Origin: Chlamydiota bacterium
Lineage (GTDB): Bacteria > Chlamydiota > Chlamydiia > Chlamydiales > JABDDJ01
Length of the DNA: 56,774 nucleotides
Direction: 5' to 3'
Assembly (NCBI GenBank): GCA_013287645.1
Contig: JABDDJ010000002.1
Span: forward strand, 237-57,010
Of this stretch, positions 34,116-43,786 are shown in pieces. A model generated the notes under the pieces. It saw only the letters and a program-made list of their open reading frames with translations. It did not search any database and had not been told where the DNA came from. Every line of letters starts with the position of its first letter. Position 1 is the first letter of the stretch. A program made the position numbers and the translations under genes.

Positions 34116-36236
34116 ATGGGTATTCAAGTATTGAATCATTTAAATGAATGTAGCGAGTGGAGTGGGTATATAAACTCCGTGACACCGGAAAAAGTAAAAA
34201 AAATTAAAGAAGAATGTAAGCGTTGGCAAGTATATACAAAAGCGGATGAAGGAGAGACGTCTGGGGCGTATATAGCAAAGACATTGGCTAAAATTGTTTA
34301 TAGGCAGTCGTTGAAAAGTTTGGCACCATGCTTATTGGCAGCGATGAAGTTTTTAATGAAAAGTAATCCTGAGTCCTATACACAGCGTTGGTTTGTTTTT
34401 TTCTTTAAAACTTTATCTTACCTGAAATATAAAGAAGTTATTTTATTGCTTGATGATAATGATTTTATAATAAAAACAAAAAAAATATTAGAATTTAGTT
34501 TTAATGAGGTAGAAATACATCAAGCAGCAGCGGAAGCTTTATTTGAGCATTTAGTTCGAAATAGACTTTTAGAAAACAAGTTAATAGAAGTTACAAATTT
34601 GGTCCAAAAATTAATTGGTCCAAGATTTTTATATTACTATATGAATGTGAACAGAGCGAAGCTACCTTCGGAGGCGAAAAAAGCGAGTTTAACTTTTTTA
34701 AAAAATGAAACAGATACAGAAGAAGATAATATATCATTTAAAAATTGTGGATTTCTATGCATTGTAATGATCTATTACTACCAAAACTACGATACATATG
34801 TTAAAGAAATATACGATAATTATGTTAAAGGATTTTTATTATCAAGTAATTATGGAAAATGGACCGATTTCTTATTTATGTTGAGTCTGTTTGGCTGGAT
34901 GTTAAAAACGGAAGATGTGATAGCAGGTTTTAGTGAGAAAATATATCTACCCTTTTTGTCTCTCCCCGTTCAGGAAGAATCGTTAGATGATTTATTCCCG
35001 TTTGAGAGTAAAGAAAGATTATCAAATTTATCAAAATACTTCATGTCACTCATCCAGATGGCAGAGCCGTTCGATCAGTTAAGCATGGATGCGCAGATAA
35101 AGATTAAACTGTTGCAAGTTATCCAATACCTTGAGGGTGAAGAATCTAATAATATATTAATGGATAAATTAAATTTTGATGATATAACTAACAATCAAAA
35201 AACTTTTTTATTCAATTCACTTTTACAAATATTTCATGCATATTTTAATGATTCTGTCCAGAATGGAAAACTGACAGACCGAGAAAAGGAGATTATAAAA
35301 AATATTTATGCACCCTTTGATGTTTGTAATGAAATTTTTGAAACCTCTACTGATTATCTTTATACGTTGTTACAAATATACAAAGTTTCGTCATCCAGGG
35401 TAAAAAAAGGATTTAATTTAGCTGCTTGGATAATAAAGATAGTAAAAATGAAAAATTTTCAGGAGATTTTAGCTTCAAAATTAGAGGATTCAGTTGATCA
35501 GATAGAGAGGAAATTATATCTAACTTGTGCCTATGATTACGACTCCGACGATTCATCAACAATCACATCCCTTATTTTTGAGGGTCTTTTTTCAAATAGT
35601 TATGCCCCAAAGTCTTGGGAATTAAATAGAAAAGTTCAAGATCTCTTTATTAAACTATTGGAAAAGCATCAATTTTTACAAGGTGTGATGGAGGCAATTT
35701 TTGACAAATTTATTTTTTATGCAAGGCTTACCCCAGAAGATATTCAAAAGTGGCAGACAAGACTTTTAGCAATAAAAAAGGGAAAGAAACCGAAATATTT
35801 CGAGTGTGTTCTTTCTGTTGTTTTAAATCGAATCACATACAATCGAGAGTTTTCTTACGCCCAATTTAGACAGTTCTATCGCGAACTATCCAAGCTGGTG
35901 GTAACACCTTGTGAGCCATTAACAGTTAGCTATCTATGTAGACTCGATGAATTGACGTTGGAAGCGATACAAAAAACTGATTCCTATTTTGTGCCTGGTG
36001 ATTTTGACCCTCAAAATTTGCGTTTGAAACTATGGTATAGCATTATTGCTATGTTTCAAGAGGGTTTTAACTTGCCATTGACTACCACACCTCCACAAAT
36101 TAAATTATTGAAAATGGTTGATGCTGATCCTGTAAAGTATTTTCGTCATCAAATTTTGCTGATTCGTACAGATAAAAATAAAAAATATTTTGAAAAGCTA
36201 ATTAAAGAGCTTAAAAATACGTTGAATATGGGTTGA
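34116..36236 (+). CDS. Large all-helical hypothetical protein
   Basis: A 706-residue protein of unrecognised family, without signal peptide or convincing membrane segments. Residues look helical throughout, with many short leucine/phenylalanine-rich helices (LLDDNDFIIKTKKILEF, LQIFHAYFND), as in HEAT- or armadillo-like solenoids; no consensus repeat could be aligned by eye. The gene is clearly more AT-rich than flanking rpsA and priA and is the only rightward gene in a leftward block. GGAAGG precedes the ATG. The last 26 nt overlap the end of convergent priA. A lineage-specific cytoplasmic or secreted protein is possible. Confidence 0.6.
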   Translation: MGIQVLNHLNECSEWSGYINSVTPEKVKKIKEECKRWQVYTKADEGETSGAYIAKTLAKIVYRQSLKSLAPCLLAAMKFLMKSNPESYTQRWFVFFFKTLSYLKYKEVILLLDDNDFIIKTKKILEFSFNEVEIHQAAAEALFEHLVRNRLLENKLIEVTNLVQKLIGPRFLYYYMNVNRAKLPSEAKKASLTFLKNETDTEEDNISFKNCGFLCIVMIYYYQNYDTYVKEIYDNYVKGFLLSSNYGKWTDFLFMLSLFGWMLKTEDVIAGFSEKIYLPFLSLPVQEESLDDLFPFESKERLSNLSKYFMSLIQMAEPFDQLSMDAQIKIKLLQVIQYLEGEESNNILMDKLNFDDITNNQKTFLFNSLLQIFHAYFNDSVQNGKLTDREKEIIKNIYAPFDVCNEIFETSTDYLYTLLQIYKVSSSRVKKGFNLAAWIIKIVKMKNFQEILASKLEDSVDQIERKLYLTCAYDYDSDDSSTITSLIFEGLFSNSYAPKSWELNRKVQDLFIKLLEKHQFLQGVMEAIFDKFIFYARLTPEDIQKWQTRLLAIKKGKKPKYFECVLSVVLNRITYNREFSYAQFRQFYRELSKLVVTPCEPLTVSYLCRLDELTLEAIQKTDSYFVPGDFDPQNLRLKLWYSIIAMFQEGFNLPLTTTPPQIKLLKMVDADPVKYFRHQILLIRTDKNKKYFEKLIKELKNTLNMG

Positions 36237-38433
36237 TGTCTATGGATATAGATATTTTTTTAACTATCGCAGAGGCAGTATGATAGGCCTTAGTGATCTG
36301 GTAGATGGAGGGGCCACGCACCAAAAATTGAAAGCGAAATTTATCTTTAATCTTAGCGTGACCAGAGGGCACAACGGGTAGGACCTCAAAAGAAGTGGGC
36401 AGCTGCTTTATTATCGCAAGCCTAACTTTTTCTGCCTGTTCGAGGACTTGCTGGTCATTGTCTCCACAAAGAATAATCTTGGCTAACTGTGAGAAGGGTG
36501 GATAGTTAAAAGCTTCTCGTGAGGCAAGCTCGTCGTTGAAAAAGCTTTTAAAATCATGTGTAGAAGCATATTGAATGGTGCTGTTCTCTGGCAGGCTGGT
36601 TTGGATGATCACTTCGCCATCCACGACACCACGTCCTGCCCTGCCAGCTACCTGGGAAAGTAATTGAAAGGTCTGCTCGGCGGCGCGGAAATCTGGGATG
36701 TTTAGTCCAGTGTCGCAGTTGAGTACTCCGACAAGAGTGACTTCAGGAAAGTGGAGCCCTTTGGCAATCATCTGTGTGCCAATAAGTACATCGGCTTTTC
36801 CGGTGCCGAAGTCTCTGAGAAGTCGTTGGTGGCTTCCTTTATGCCGTGTTGTGTCAGCATCCATTCTGATGGTGCGCACGGTGGGAAAGATGGCGTGAAG
36901 AGCCCGTTCGACATGTTCTGTGCCGATGCCGCGGAATTTCATTGTCGAGTCCTGTTTGCAGGAGAGGCAGCTGCGGGGAGGAGGGGAGTGGGTGAAGCCG
37001 CAGAGGTGGCAGCTGAGACTGTTTTCGCCTAGGTGAAAGGTCATTGAAGTGTCACAATGTGAGCACTTTACAGAAACTCCACAGCCTTTGCAGAGAAGGA
37101 GGGTGTGATACCCTCGCCTATTGAGGAAGAGGATGGTCTGTTCACCTTGTTGAATTCTTTTCGAAATGCCATCTAAAAGTGAACTTGAGAAGGTAGTGAC
37201 CCCTTGCGCTTTTTCGTATTCCTTGCGCATGTCGACAATGTTGATTTTAGGGAGGCGTGCGTCGTCAGGTCGTTTGGAGAGTATAGAGAGTTGATATTTG
37301 CCTTTGACAGCGTTGTGGTAGCTCTCTAGACTGGGTGTGGCGCTGCCGAGGACGACCGTTGCGTTACAGATTTTCCCTCGCATTACAGCGACATCGCGAG
37401 CGTTGTAGCAGGGCATCTGTTCCGATTGTTTGTAGGAGTTTTCATGCTCTTCGTCGACGATGATCAGTCCGAGTTTATCTAGCGGGCTGAAGATGGCAGA
37501 GCGTGCACCGATGACGATTTTGGCGTCGCCTGTGCGCATGCTATGCCAGGCGTCATAGCGTTCGCCATCGCTGAGGCGGTGGTGTAAAATAGCAATTTTA
37601 TTTTTGAAACGGCAGCGAAAACGCTCGATGGTTTGGGCGGTTAGAGCGATTTCAGGTACCATCATTAGGGCCGATTTTCCTTCGCTTAGAGCTTTGTCAA
37701 TAGATTGTAGATATACTTCTGTTTTTCCGCTGCCGGTGATCCCATAGAGCAGGTGGGTTTGAAATTGATTTTGTTGGATAGATTGACAAATTTGTTTGTA
37801 AGCATCTGATTGTTCGGTATTTAAAGCTTTTGGTGAGGTGATAAAGTACTCTTCACCTTCCAGAGGCGACCGATCTATGCGCAGTTTTTGTAGTAGCAGC
37901 AGCCCTTTTTCAACTAAAGCATTGACAGATGAGCGTGAGGCTTTAGATGCTTCTAGAAGTTCTGTCAGCAGCATCCCTTTTTTTGCTTTGAGCATGATTT
38001 CAATGACATCAGCCTGTGCAGAGGCTTTTGCACGCAATTTAGGAATTAATTCGATCAGCTCTTCGCGCGTTTTTTCACGCGTTACAAACCACTGCTCTTT
38101 GTGGCCGGCATCGCGCCGGACACTGGCGGGCAGAAGAATACGCAGAACTACACGCAGAGGGGAGGCGTAGTACTCGGCCATCCATTGGGCTAGTTTAAAT
38201 AGTTCGGGAGTGAGTGCTTCTTGATCTCCTATAATACTGAGAATAGCTTTTAGTTTTGCAAATTCACTAGTAGATTTAATCTCGATAACCGTTGCTGCAC
38301 TGGTAGTATTGCGGACGGGGACAGTCACTCTAGAACCCACATTAACTTTTTCGTGCAATTCATCAGGGATGGAGTAATCGAGGGAAGAGTTGACAGCAGT
38401 GTCAAGTATTACAGAAGCGATTTTAATGGGCAT
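36211..38433 (-). CDS. priA: Primosomal replication restart helicase PriA
   Basis: A 740-residue PriA that reloads the replicative helicase at stalled forks. The N-terminal DNA-binding domain is followed by a superfamily 2 helicase with Walker A GITGSGKT (about 231-238) and DEEH. The zinc-binding segment has cysteine pairs in CKGCGVSVKCSHCD and CHLCGF, then SCLSCKQ, and motifs continue to QVAGRAGRG. ATG 38433 is preferred; an upstream in-frame TTG at 38442 is possible. Its beginning overlaps the end of the preceding 208-residue gene, and its end overlaps the convergent 706-residue gene by 26 nt. Confidence 0.95.
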   Translation of the reverse strand: MPIKIASVILDTAVNSSLDYSIPDELHEKVNVGSRVTVPVRNTTSAATVIEIKSTSEFAKLKAILSIIGDQEALTPELFKLAQWMAEYYASPLRVVLRILLPASVRRDAGHKEQWFVTREKTREELIELIPKLRAKASAQADVIEIMLKAKKGMLLTELLEASKASRSSVNALVEKGLLLLQKLRIDRSPLEGEEYFITSPKALNTEQSDAYKQICQSIQQNQFQTHLLYGITGSGKTEVYLQSIDKALSEGKSALMMVPEIALTAQTIERFRCRFKNKIAILHHRLSDGERYDAWHSMRTGDAKIVIGARSAIFSPLDKLGLIIVDEEHENSYKQSEQMPCYNARDVAVMRGKICNATVVLGSATPSLESYHNAVKGKYQLSILSKRPDDARLPKINIVDMRKEYEKAQGVTTFSSSLLDGISKRIQQGEQTILFLNRRGYHTLLLCKGCGVSVKCSHCDTSMTFHLGENSLSCHLCGFTHSPPPRSCLSCKQDSTMKFRGIGTEHVERALHAIFPTVRTIRMDADTTRHKGSHQRLLRDFGTGKADVLIGTQMIAKGLHFPEVTLVGVLNCDTGLNIPDFRAAEQTFQLLSQVAGRAGRGVVDGEVIIQTSLPENSTIQYASTHDFKSFFNDELASREAFNYPPFSQLAKIILCGDNDQQVLEQAEKVRLAIIKQLPTSFEVLPVVPSGHAKIKDKFRFQFLVRGPSIYQITKAYHTASAIVKKISISIDINPYSTYF

Positions 38434-39049
38434 GGCGCGCAATATGCTGACAGATGGTTGACCAGAGAGATTTTTTCAAAGTAGGGTTTTGCATCTGTAG
38501 AGAGAGATCGGGTAGAGGAAGCAGAGGAATTTTGCTCTCTTTTATCATATCGGTAAGGCGACATTCAGCTGCGAGTAATAGGCGTGTGGTGGAGGAATTT
38601 AAGAGGGTGTGATGCGCTTCTACCACTTTACAGCTGACTTTAAAGCAGATGTTAATCGCTGTGGCTATGTGGTGAAGGAACCGCGCTTCGATAGGAGTCT
38701 CTCCTAAATGCAAAATAGCAATTTGAGGAAAAGCCTCGTGAGTCGGAGGAGGAAGAAAGGAGAGATTTGGAGCGACTTCCTTTAAAATATCGAGAAGATC
38801 ACTGTTGGGAGGTGATTCTGTTTTTTCATACTTTGTCAGTCCGATCTCTTTCTCTTTTTTGGGCTCAGGGACTGGAAGAGGTGCTGGTGGGGGAGTCTGA
38901 ACAACGGGTACAATAGGAACAACAGTCTTCTTTTGTGGAGAAGATGCAAAAAATTGTGCATTTTCTTTGGAGACAAAGCACTTATCTCCCTTGCTAAAGT
39001 TCTCGAAGATGTATAGTTGTGTTAATGCACAAAGTTCTGAGTAGTTCAT
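38423..39049 (-). CDS. Hypothetical protein with proline-rich linker, upstream of priA
   Basis: A 208-residue protein, family not recognised. The N-terminus (NYSELCALTQLYIFENFSKG) is helical, followed by a Pro/Val-rich linker (VVQTPPPAPLPVPEPKK) and a C-terminal domain of about 110 residues containing FPQIAILHLGETPIEARFL and LLLAAECRL. ATG 39049 is chosen because AAAAGGAG lies 5-6 nt upstream; the longer form would start from a TTG inside a repeat. Overlaps priA, so coupled expression is likely. No functional prediction. Confidence 0.65.
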   Translation of the reverse strand: MNYSELCALTQLYIFENFSKGDKCFVSKENAQFFASSPQKKTVVPIVPVVQTPPPAPLPVPEPKKEKEIGLTKYEKTESPPNSDLLDILKEVAPNLSFLPPPTHEAFPQIAILHLGETPIEARFLHHIATAINICFKVSCKVVEAHHTLLNSSTTRLLLAAECRLTDMIKESKIPLLPLPDLSLQMQNPTLKKSLWSTICQHIARHAH

Positions 39050-39066
39050 CAAGCTCCTTTTAAAAT

Positions 39067-39306
39067 TTAAACGCAAAGTCGCAAAGGCGCAAAGAAAAGT
39101 TAAAATTCAATAGTAATTCCCCCTAAGTCATAAATTGAACAGGATGAGCAGGATAGGCAGGATAATAAAGATAAAAATTAAACAATTTTTAGTGAAAAAT
39201 AAATAAATCCTTTCTATCCTGCACATCTTGCTCATCCTGTTCTTTTTCTTTTTTTGTGCCTTTGTGTTTAATTTTTTTCTTTGCGACTTTGCGACTTTGC
39301 GTTTAA
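39067..39306. repeat. Nested palindrome: family A outside, family B inside
   Basis: The outer family A arm TTAAACGCAAAGTCGCAAAG... starts at 39067 and its inverted copy ...CGACTTTGCGTTTAA ends at 39306. Inside, family B arms AACAGGATGAGCAGGAT... (from 39138) and ...CTCATCCTGTT (to 39241) form a second palindrome. The arms show 8-nt (A) and 9-nt (B) periodicity. The stop codon of the next leftward gene (39303-39305) lies in the outer arm. Confidence 0.8.
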
Positions 39307-39968
39307 TTGCATCCTAACAATTTTCGCACAGTTGGCAGGTAATGGTCAAATCCTCGCGCATGCAGCCGCGTCAAGAGGAATTCAGATATTTCTCCTGGTG
39401 TACCAAATCCTCCACAGACTAGCTCTTCGTAAAAAGCATGTCCAAAGCTCTCTTCGAGTTCTTTTTTCTTTTTAAGCAGATAGAGCAGAATATTTTCGTT
39501 ATCCTTAAAAAATTGGATCCAAGCGCTATAATAGCGCCCACAGCTCTCAGAGGTAGATACTAAGCGGCTGATTCTCTCGCGTGTTTGTCGCTGCGTAAAT
39601 TCTCCTTGCAGAGCATAATAGAGATCGCATGCTTGCCGTTTCATGCTTTCTGTATAGTGCTGAAAAGAGACTAGGGGAGCTTTCGATTCTTTGCAAGGGA
39701 TCGCTTTGGACGAAGCTAATAACAAATAGCGTTTTAGTCGACTCAGGATCGATTCTCGACAGCTCCATGAGCAGTGAGGGGGCGTGACATTCTCTTTTTC
39801 GATGAGTTGTTCGAGAATATTTTGCATATCCCCTTGAGTATTAGCAGCTTGTAAAATCAAGATAGTTTTTCGAATGGATATTAAATCGCTAAGAATTATT
39901 TGGGGAAGCAGGTATGCCCCCTTTGGAGATACAGGAAGATCGTATCCTAAAGCAAGAATATCTTTCAT
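39303..39968 (-). CDS. Hypothetical helical protein downstream of ccsA
   Basis: A 221-residue soluble, helical protein of no recognised family. No signal peptide. A Cys/Ser segment (PPHCSWSCRESI) lies near the middle and a coiled stretch (LYLLKKKKELEESFGHAFYE) near the end. The ATG overlaps the ccsA stop by 4 nt (ATGA), so it is translationally coupled and may serve with CcsA, although nothing in the sequence resembles ResB or a haem-handling protein. Its TAA stop is supplied by the TTAA end of a palindromic repeat. Confidence 0.6.
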   Translation of the reverse strand: MKDILALGYDLPVSPKGAYLLPQIILSDLISIRKTILILQAANTQGDMQNILEQLIEKENVTPPHCSWSCRESILSRLKRYLLLASSKAIPCKESKAPLVSFQHYTESMKRQACDLYYALQGEFTQRQTRERISRLVSTSESCGRYYSAWIQFFKDNENILLYLLKKKKELEESFGHAFYEELVCGGFGTPGEISEFLLTRLHARGFDHYLPTVRKLLGCN

Positions 39969-41218
39969 ACTGTTTTCCAGCGTTTTTTTGCCATCGCAGC
40001 CAATAATAGCACTAAGGCTGCATCTAGTACTACACTAACTAAATAAATCCACTCTCCACCACTTCCAAAACCGTAACTATGCAGACCCGTTCCCAAAATA
40101 TAATTTACGCCATACCAGGTGAATGTCACTGTCCACGCACCCACAATAGCACACAGCGCCAATCCATATTCTCCAATTATCCGATAACGAAACGCATGCA
40201 CACCTGCCAAATAGGCGCAAATCGTAATAAAGGCCCAGGACTCCTTAGGGTCCCAATCCCAAAATCTACCCCAGCTTTGAGCTGCCCAAATGCCTCCAAG
40301 AATTGTGCCTGGAACTAGCATTGCTAGCCCTAGGTACATGGAGATCTGTGTTAGACCACTCAACTTGTGTGATGCCTCTTTACTGCCTAAAAAGTATCCG
40401 TGAGCTAATATTCCCGCTAATAAAAAGAGGGCATAGCTCCCTACAACCAAAAGCACATGAATGGTTAACCAGTAATTAGAATCTAACACAGCTTGGACAT
40501 TTTCAAAATTATCTTTGATAGTTCCCACTGCGACAATCCCTAGTAAGAGAGTAGATAATCCCGCAGCCGCTAGAACTGCTTCACGTTTTATCAAAAATGA
40601 AACCAGCAGAGCTAACCAAGGGACAAAGAGAAGTGTCTCCAGCATGTTTGAAACAGGAGGCCGCTCAAGGACATAGATGCGTATTCCTAAGAGAAAGGAG
40701 AGCAACAAAAATCCCATGAATGCCAGGATATATCCAGAGATTCTCCAGCCCATAAAAAGTAAAACGACTGCTAAAGCATTTAATGCACAGCAAATCGCTG
40801 TCCAAGGATAGCGAAAGTAGAGCGCCTCGGCCTGGAGCTGTCTCACAGAGGGGAAGGTCAACGTATGCGTTGCTGAAGTGAGGTAAGGCTGCCCTGCCAA
40901 GGTTGCATAGGCTCCCATTAATGCTTCATCTAGCTGTTCCTCTTGCCCCTCCAGATAAGCCTTACGAATTTTTTTAAAATCGCTGTCGCTATACGATGTA
41001 AAGTTTTTTTCTCTAGCGGACAAGAGATTTAAAGGAAGCCACACAGAGGGATCGACTCTAGAAGGTAACATGAGCTTGGTATCAAGGCTTTGGCTAGGAT
41101 TTAGAGACGATAGAGGATGAAAGCGACCTTTTTCTAAAACGGGAGCGATTTCTAAGCTGCTAGCTATCAGCACTTGAGAAAAAATTAATCCCCAAAAAAT
41201 AAAAATCCATCTGCCCAT
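39965..41218 (-). CDS. ccsA: Cytochrome c biogenesis protein CcsA/ResC-like
   Basis: A 417-residue protein. A signal peptide (FIFWGLIFSQVLIASS) precedes an extracytoplasmic segment of about 130 residues; then follow about eight membrane helices. The haem-binding tryptophan-rich motif WGRFWDWDPKESWAF and conserved histidines (TIHVLLVVGSYALF, and GLHSYGFGSGG) identify the CcmC/CcsA family, which delivers haem for covalent attachment to apocytochrome c. The ResB partner is not in the window. The 3' end overlaps the next gene by 4 nt. Confidence 0.9.
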   Translation of the reverse strand: MGRWIFIFWGLIFSQVLIASSLEIAPVLEKGRFHPLSSLNPSQSLDTKLMLPSRVDPSVWLPLNLLSAREKNFTSYSDSDFKKIRKAYLEGQEEQLDEALMGAYATLAGQPYLTSATHTLTFPSVRQLQAEALYFRYPWTAICCALNALAVVLLFMGWRISGYILAFMGFLLLSFLLGIRIYVLERPPVSNMLETLLFVPWLALLVSFLIKREAVLAAAGLSTLLLGIVAVGTIKDNFENVQAVLDSNYWLTIHVLLVVGSYALFLLAGILAHGYFLGSKEASHKLSGLTQISMYLGLAMLVPGTILGGIWAAQSWGRFWDWDPKESWAFITICAYLAGVHAFRYRIIGEYGLALCAIVGAWTVTFTWYGVNYILGTGLHSYGFGSGGEWIYLVSVVLDAALVLLLAAMAKKRWKTV

Positions 41219-41332
41219 AAACTCTCTTTAGGTTGACGTAAATCAATATGACATCGATACATCAAGAGAGGATATCAGTGAAGATTTTTATTTTTTAATT
41301 ATACTGTTATTTTCTAATCAGGAGGAATCACT

Positions 41333-42982
41333 ATGACTACAGTAGCACCTACTAATCAATCTGTTAAAATAGAACCCGGACAAGCTTATGTGTTGGAGTA
41401 TCCACTTCGCCCAGAGCAAATTGAGGAATTTGGTAGAGTCAATCTTAAATGGACACCCGAAAATTTACGTCGCGTAGCTGCAAAAATAACTGAGTTTAGA
41501 AAAGGTGATGCTCCTCTATTTAATTATGATACACTTGAATTACACATTGACGAAAAAGTTAATGGGTCTCGTATTACGCAATTCTTTAACATGATTAGTC
41601 GAACGTTGTACAAAGCCTTTAATCCTAATATTTTTATTTCAGCAATACAAAAATTATATGATATGAGATATGATATTAATATCAATAATTTACAGGAAAA
41701 TGAATTAGAACTTAAAAAATATAGAGAATATATAACTGTTGAGACCTATCTCAAATTTGGATTTGGAATGGGTTATCTTGAAGAAATCAAGCAATACTAC
41801 GAAACAGGCAAAAAAGCTTTTACTCGTAAAGCTTTTACTCTTTGTGATATAGAACAGTTATTTTACAAGATAGTTGAAAAAAATTCCTTAGACCCATGGT
41901 CAACTCTCTTTTGGAATAGACCAAAACTTAAACTTTTTTTTGAATCAATTCAAAGCCTTCCTGATCAAACACCTGTCATTTACGATAAGGAGAGATTAGC
42001 ATTAATTCCTCTTCCTGGTGATAGAGAAGTTCGTCTAGATGAAAAAGTTGCTGCAGTTGAAGCTATTCGTACAGTCTGTCAAGTCTTGAAACTATTAAAA
42101 CTAGCTAGCGAAACAGACTCAATAGAGATTAAAGAGAACAACAAGATCAAAGAACATTTGAATCTATTTGAAGTACATACTGATCGATTAAAAAAATTGA
42201 TTGAATATCAAATCGAATATTATGCACAAAATGATCACGAAAAGCTAGGTTCTCTTTGGAGGGCTACTCTGGAGCAATTTGAAAAAAAAATTATTACGAG
42301 TACCCCTATTGAACTTTTGAAGAAATATTATTCTTTAAAAGATCGCGCAATTACTCTTCGTGACGAAGGATTTTGTGCCTCTATTACTCGTCAAGAAGAT
42401 ATGTCCAGTGAAGAGAAGAAAAACAAAGAAGAAATGATAAAGAATAAATTTAAAGGAATGAAGCCTGAAGAAAAACTACCCGATCCAAATCTTGTTGAGC
42501 TCACAGAATCCATAAAAAGTCAGCTGCAGATAGATCCTGATGAAGTTAAAACAAAATCAAAGGAAAAACGAAACAGTACACATATCGAAAATAAGCATAA
42601 GGAAAAGGAAAACAAATTAAAAAGGCAGTTGTCTCAACGATTACCGCATGTAGACTGTGAAGAAGTTTTAAAAGATAAGAAAGTACAAAAATTAATACGT
42701 CACTCTTCTGAAAAATCATTTTGGAAAGAGCGTGACAAAAAAATAGACGAAGAGAGAAAAAATAAAGTTAAAACTGCTGAAGATGCCGACAAGGATACTC
42801 TCTATACTAAGCTAAAAAAAATGAAAACATTGGAATTTGATTTACTTGAAGAAGACACTCAGCCTTCTTGGGATGATACTCCAGAAGTAAATGAGAAAAG
42901 TCCTGCTCCTATTAAGGGGAAAAATGTAAGCAATCTTTTCAAAAAGGTGGTACAAACTTTTCAAGTCCATATTTATGAATGA
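41333..42982 (+). CDS. Hypothetical protein with highly charged C-terminal region
   Basis: A 549-residue protein of unknown family, without signal peptide. Residues 1-360 are helical; a Lys/Glu-rich region (about 355-500, with KEKENKLKRQ and KERDKKIDEERKNK) is probably coiled-coil or disordered. A short tail ends QTFQVHIYE. AGGAGG is well placed before the ATG, and TTGACG is present at 41233 with a weak GATACA 17 nt downstream. The gene is AT-rich. A possible secreted effector or cytoskeletal-like protein, but unassigned. The GNAT gene follows after 9 nt. Confidence 0.6.
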   Translation: MTTVAPTNQSVKIEPGQAYVLEYPLRPEQIEEFGRVNLKWTPENLRRVAAKITEFRKGDAPLFNYDTLELHIDEKVNGSRITQFFNMISRTLYKAFNPNIFISAIQKLYDMRYDININNLQENELELKKYREYITVETYLKFGFGMGYLEEIKQYYETGKKAFTRKAFTLCDIEQLFYKIVEKNSLDPWSTLFWNRPKLKLFFESIQSLPDQTPVIYDKERLALIPLPGDREVRLDEKVAAVEAIRTVCQVLKLLKLASETDSIEIKENNKIKEHLNLFEVHTDRLKKLIEYQIEYYAQNDHEKLGSLWRATLEQFEKKIITSTPIELLKKYYSLKDRAITLRDEGFCASITRQEDMSSEEKKNKEEMIKNKFKGMKPEEKLPDPNLVELTESIKSQLQIDPDEVKTKSKEKRNSTHIENKHKEKENKLKRQLSQRLPHVDCEEVLKDKKVQKLIRHSSEKSFWKERDKKIDEERKNKVKTAEDADKDTLYTKLKKMKTLEFDLLEEDTQPSWDDTPEVNEKSPAPIKGKNVSNLFKKVVQTFQVHIYE

Positions 42983-42991
42983 GAGGTAAGT

Positions 42992-43780
42992 TTGGCAATC
43001 TTGCAAAAAGGCACTTCAGCAGATTTAATAAAATTTGTTGATGACAATTTTGTAAAATATTGGTCTCAGTTGAATGTGGAGATCCACTATAACATTTGGG
43101 AGACCAAACTGCTGACTGACATCCCTCATGCACTTTTTAATGGAGTGTTACGTTCCCAGTATACCACCAGAAATATCGATGAACTCATCGACTTTACAAT
43201 CTCCCAATATCGCTCTCGCAAAGTGCCCTTTACGTGGTGGGTCTATCAGCGTTCGACACCGCGTAATCTTGGAGAGCTCTTGACTCAACATGGGCTTTTG
43301 CATTTGGGAGTGATGCCTTCGATGGGTTTAGCCCTATCAAGTGAACCCTCTATTAATGATGCGCCTGAAGGTTTTGAGGTGCATAAAGTCAGAAATGATG
43401 CTGAAATGGAAAGCTGGGGTAAGGTTCTTGCGCAAGCTTATAATCTACCTGGAGAAGATATCACAAAATACTGTGCCTTTTTCCCTCAGGTAGAGACCTC
43501 GGATATGTATCAACATTTTATTGGAATCTATGATGGCCAACCTGTAGCTGCAGGCACACTATTTATCTCAGGTTCTACTGCAGGGCTCTATAATATTGGA
43601 ACTATTCCAGAGGCGCGCTTAAAAGGGTTTGGTACCTATCTCACTCAGATTATGTTACTTTATGCTTATCAACACAATAGTCGCTTGATCGCTATGCAGA
43701 GCTATCCTATTGCTGTTGAAGTCTGCCAAAAACTTGGGTTCAAGCAGATTAGCGAATTCAATGTTTTTATTTACCAATAA
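42992..43780 (+). CDS. GNAT family N-acetyltransferase
   Basis: A 262-residue protein. A C-terminal GNAT domain (about 125-262) carries the acetyl-CoA motif in GTIPEARLKGFGTYLTQIML, with RxxGxG-type spacing, and the final strand EVCQKLGFKQISEFNVFIY. The N-terminal half (about 1-110) is a distinct domain (FTWWVYQRSTPRNLGELL). The start is a TTG preceded by AGAGGTAAG; no nearby in-frame ATG exists. Substrate unknown. A family C palindrome follows the gene. Confidence 0.85.
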   Translation: MAILQKGTSADLIKFVDDNFVKYWSQLNVEIHYNIWETKLLTDIPHALFNGVLRSQYTTRNIDELIDFTISQYRSRKVPFTWWVYQRSTPRNLGELLTQHGLLHLGVMPSMGLALSSEPSINDAPEGFEVHKVRNDAEMESWGKVLAQAYNLPGEDITKYCAFFPQVETSDMYQHFIGIYDGQPVAAGTLFISGSTAGLYNIGTIPEARLKGFGTYLTQIMLLYAYQHNSRLIAMQSYPIAVEVCQKLGFKQISEFNVFIYQ

Positions 43781-43786
43781 TACCCC

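Noticed and set aside
41233..41261. TTGACG-N17-GATACA before the 549-residue gene as promoter
   Set aside because: The -10 box is a poor match and a competing AT-rich -10 (TATACT) lies further down, so no single promoter could be supported.
42993..43005. TTGGCAATCTTGCA near the GNAT start resembles a sigma-54 promoter
   Set aside because: The spacer between GG and GC is far too short (not 10 nt) and it lies within the coding start.
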